Part shown: in pieces, positions 62,010 through 64,000 of the stretch
Numbering within the stretch: the stretch's first letter is position 1
How the letters are laid out: each line of letters begins with the position of its first letter
NCBI GenBank assembly: GCA_946699065.1
Contig: CAMPDV010000041.1
Span: forward strand, 1,116,001 to 1,180,000
DNA length: 64,000 nucleotides
From: Loxodes magnus
Lineage: Eukaryota > Ciliophora > Karyorelictea > Loxodida > Loxodidae
Reading direction: 5' to 3'
The notes under the pieces: generated by a model
What the model was told of the DNA's origin: nothing
Databases searched by the model: none
The model's input: the letters and a program-made list of their open reading frames with translations, nothing else
Program-made: the position numbers and the translations under genes

Positions 62010-63617
62010 ATGGAATATAATATACATTAAGATTAAAAAAATAGAAGGATTCAAAAGAGGTTTCTACACCACCTCCAAAAAGTTGGAGAGGAAACCTGAA
62101 TCCAATCTTGGATAGTCTTCTTACCCTTAACCCTAACCTTTTTCTTAATTCTAACAACCTGAAGAGGAACAGAAACAAGCTCAGAAGACAACATAATTCC
62201 AACCTCAGAAGAGAAGCCCAGAAAGTAGATGAAATCTGCTCTGCACCAGGAGGTCTCAAAGTTCAATCCTTCTGGCTAAATGAGCATGGAACAGCTCATC
62301 AAAGTGGCACTAAACCTTCAGGAAGAGGTTAGGAAACTGAGAAAGGACAATGAGAAACTGATGGAAAAACTCAACATGGCGGAAGGAATAGAATCCAGAC
62401 TTATGTCCTAAGAAAGAGAACTAAGCGCTTTCTGAAACATATCTTAAGACCAGAGTAGCTAAGAATAAAATTAGCTTCAGAAACAATCTGATATGAGTAT
62501 TAGACTGGAAATACTAGAAAAGAAATTAGATGAACAAAGGGGAGATCCAATGATGATTGAAGAGACCAATAGGAAGACTAAGGTTAAAATCCAAAAAGTA
62601 GTGAAGAAATGTTACTACTGCAATTCGACAAAACACTTATGAAGACGCTGCAAGGAATTCCAAAATTTCAAGACGTAGTACTGGAATAAATAAAGAACAT
62701 ACAAGCACAGTAGAGGAAGAAAAAATAAATGTAGTAGAGACAAATAAGAGAAAGATTATACTTAAATGAATAAGGATACATTTACAAGAGGAATTATAAT
62801 TAGAAATAAGGCTAGATCCGGAAATGACAAGAGTAATGGGAAGAGAGAGGAGTAGAGACATCTAAAACTTTATTTTTAACACAGGAGCAATCTGGTATAC
62901 AGCATGAAGAGATGAAAATCCTCGAAAATTGTTAAACTTAATTTATCCTATTATTATATACATTAAGATTTCATAATCTCAAGTGAAGATTTAAAAATAT
63001 TCGATAGAATTGGAAGTTTCGGTACAGTTTATAGAGGATAATGACTAGAAAATACTGAGGTTGCAATAAAGGAACTAAATAATCAGAATCTTACAAAAAA
63101 GAGTCGAAGAGCTTTTAGAAGAATTGTGTACATTATTAAAGCTTAATCATCCCAATGTAATAAAATTATATGGATACTGCAATTCTCCGATGAGTGTGGT
63201 AATGGAGTTAGGTTAAAAATCTCTTTATGATTTCTTAGAAAGTTAAGAAGAAATATCATGAGAGCTAGAATACAAAATGAGTCTAAATATAATATTAGGA
63301 CTCTAATATATTCATGTATTGGATATAATTCATAGGAACTTAAAGAGTAGTAATATTATATTGGATGCTAATAGCAGCCCAAAAATTATTGATTTTGGTT
63401 TAGCAGGGATAAAGACTGGAATAAAACCCTTTAGTACAGTTACGCCGTAAGAAAGATAAATCGAACTGTACCTGAGTTGATTACAAGTAATCCTGAGTAT
63501 ACTAAGAAATCAGACGTATATGCGTTGGGAATGGTATTTTGGGAAATAGCAGCAAGAAAAATTCCATTCATGAATGTTGAGGATACACTTATAATGAAGG
63601 AAATATAAAATGGTGTG
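62010..63617 (+). pseudogene. TKL-type protein kinase, split by an ORF1-only element
   Basis: The start MEYNIHQD (62010-62033) is separated from the rest by the 62035-62955 element; the 15-bp target is duplicated. After it: IGSFGTVYRGQ-W (Gly loop), VAIKEL (Lys), [47 protein letters not shown] (catalytic loop with HRN instead of HRD), IDFGLAG (DFG), KKSDVYALGMVFWEIAARKI. Two Trp typical of TKL kinases (GQW before VAIK, ISWEL) are TGA. At least two frameshifts lie near 63095 and 63448. The 3' end is lost at the family 2 repeat from 63618. The HRD-to-HRN change (GAC to AAC) suggests an inactive or decaying kinase. Confidence 0.85.
62035..62955 (+). mobile_element. ORF1-only LINE-like element (copy 3) with 15-bp target-site duplication
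   Basis: This 921-bp unit is flanked by a perfect ATATACATTAAGATT (62020-62034 and 62956-62970). It encodes the same protein as 14628-15552: EGFKRGFYTTS, a Gln-rich part, the coiled coil (MEQLIKVALNLQEEVRKLRK) and the knuckle CYYCNSTKHL-W-RRC with TGA for Trp, ending near GVETSKTLFL. It is slightly broken. No RT, no terminal repeats. Length and ends agree with copy 2, so both are full-length. Confidence 0.85.
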
Positions 63618-64000
63618 TTTGTTATTGATAAAATTATCAGATATTGATAAATCTTGTTCAATACTGGTATAATTATTCAGTACTGATAAAAATGTTCAAT
63701 ACTGATATAATTTTAGAATACTCGTAATCTTTAATACTTGCTGGAGGTTCAAGGACATGGCAGGATTGTATCTCATTGCATCACCAAAGCAGAGGACGAC
63801 ATAATGTCAATTATGGGTACTTAAATTCCCCACCTCTGATGAAGCTCGCAATATTATTTCTTTTTCGTTCCAGAATTAAAAATAAACTAAGCCAAGCCAA
63901 GATAAGCCAGTGTCGAATGTCTAAGAATCTTATGTCTCGAGGCCAAACCAAAGCAGAGGAAGACATAAAGTCGATTATGGGTACTTAACTTCCCCAACCT
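63618..64000 (-). mobile_element. SINE-like repeat family 2 (copy 3), 3'-truncated, runs off the window
   Basis: Reverse complement of 58.56-58.95 kb, from ATTGATAAAATTATCAGAT to GACTTTATGTCTTCCTCTGC reversed. It cuts the kinase. The shared GCTCTATAAT tail is absent; the 5' end lies beyond base 64000. Confidence 0.75.

Noticed and set aside
1-64000. Tetrahymena-type genome (UGA only as stop)
   Set aside because: Not excluded, but TGA sits at conserved Trp in six or more unrelated frames, including one with no other defect; a code with UGA=Trp/stop explains this more simply.

Overview
ORGANISM. The window looks like an AT-rich, repeat-laden, probably germline, chromosome of a ciliate. Recognisable proteins only appear when TAA and TAG are read as glutamine. 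TGA falls on conserved tryptophan positions in several unrelated families (WD40 'KIW', TKL kinase 'GQW', LINE reverse transcriptase, STAND NTPase), yet two genes also end at a TGA. That combination (UAR=Gln, UGA=Trp or stop) is the karyorelict / Condylostoma-type code; a Tetrahymena-like code with G-to-A decay of TGG is the competing reading. Because no codon is then a reliable stop, an open frame proves nothing here, and every call below rests on motifs, repeats or splice-site structure.

KEY OBSERVATION. On the minus strand at 34458-36414 lies a RING finger - coiled coil - ubiquitin-like gene. Its last ~33 codons appear to be carried by an array of 30 tiny GT..AG introns (17-35 nt). The pieces between them are exactly 3 nt in 27 of 29 gaps, with one of 6 nt and one of 0 nt. 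Nine consecutive introns are identical 29-mers while the triplet between them varies (ATG, TGA, GGA, ATT). Joining the pieces keeps the reading frame and reaches a TGA in the last exon. A two-unit fragment of the same array lies in the opposite orientation at 39046-39112.

LAYOUT. 1-9 kb: AT-rich DNA in a block duplicated at 39.1-43.5 kb, with a Pol III-type SINE (empty site visible in the other copy) and a large inverted repeat (3.0-5.3 / 10.65-12.6 kb) carrying a decayed and an intact seven-blade WD40 gene. 9-16.5 kb: coiled-coil reading frame, LINE endonuclease fragment, and three gag-like ORF1 units with CCHC knuckles, two of them bounded by 13-15 bp target-site duplications. 18.8-22.2 kb: two unidentified coding-like stretches on the minus strand, one with candidate 19-25 nt introns. 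23.7-26.3 kb: large NACHT (STAND) gene cut by an ORF1 fragment. 27-34 kb: gene-poor. 34.4-36.4 kb: the RING-UBL gene. 38.5-43.9 kb: SINE copies and duplicated DNA. 45.4-46.45 kb: decayed pentapeptide-WD40 part of another STAND gene. 49.5-64 kb: dense mobile-element district with two SINE-like families sharing one 3' tail, LINE reverse transcriptase, LINE C-termini, further ORF1 units, and a TKL protein kinase split by an ORF1-only element with a 15-bp duplication.

HOW IT FITS TOGETHER. A LINE with ORF1 (coiled coil + CCHC) and ORF2 (AP endonuclease, RT, C-terminal CCHC) probably supplies the machinery for the ORF1-only units and the SINEs. Host genes are few: the WD40 gene, the STAND genes, the kinase and the RING-UBL gene, of which only the WD40 copy at 10.7-11.7 kb and the RING-UBL gene look whole.
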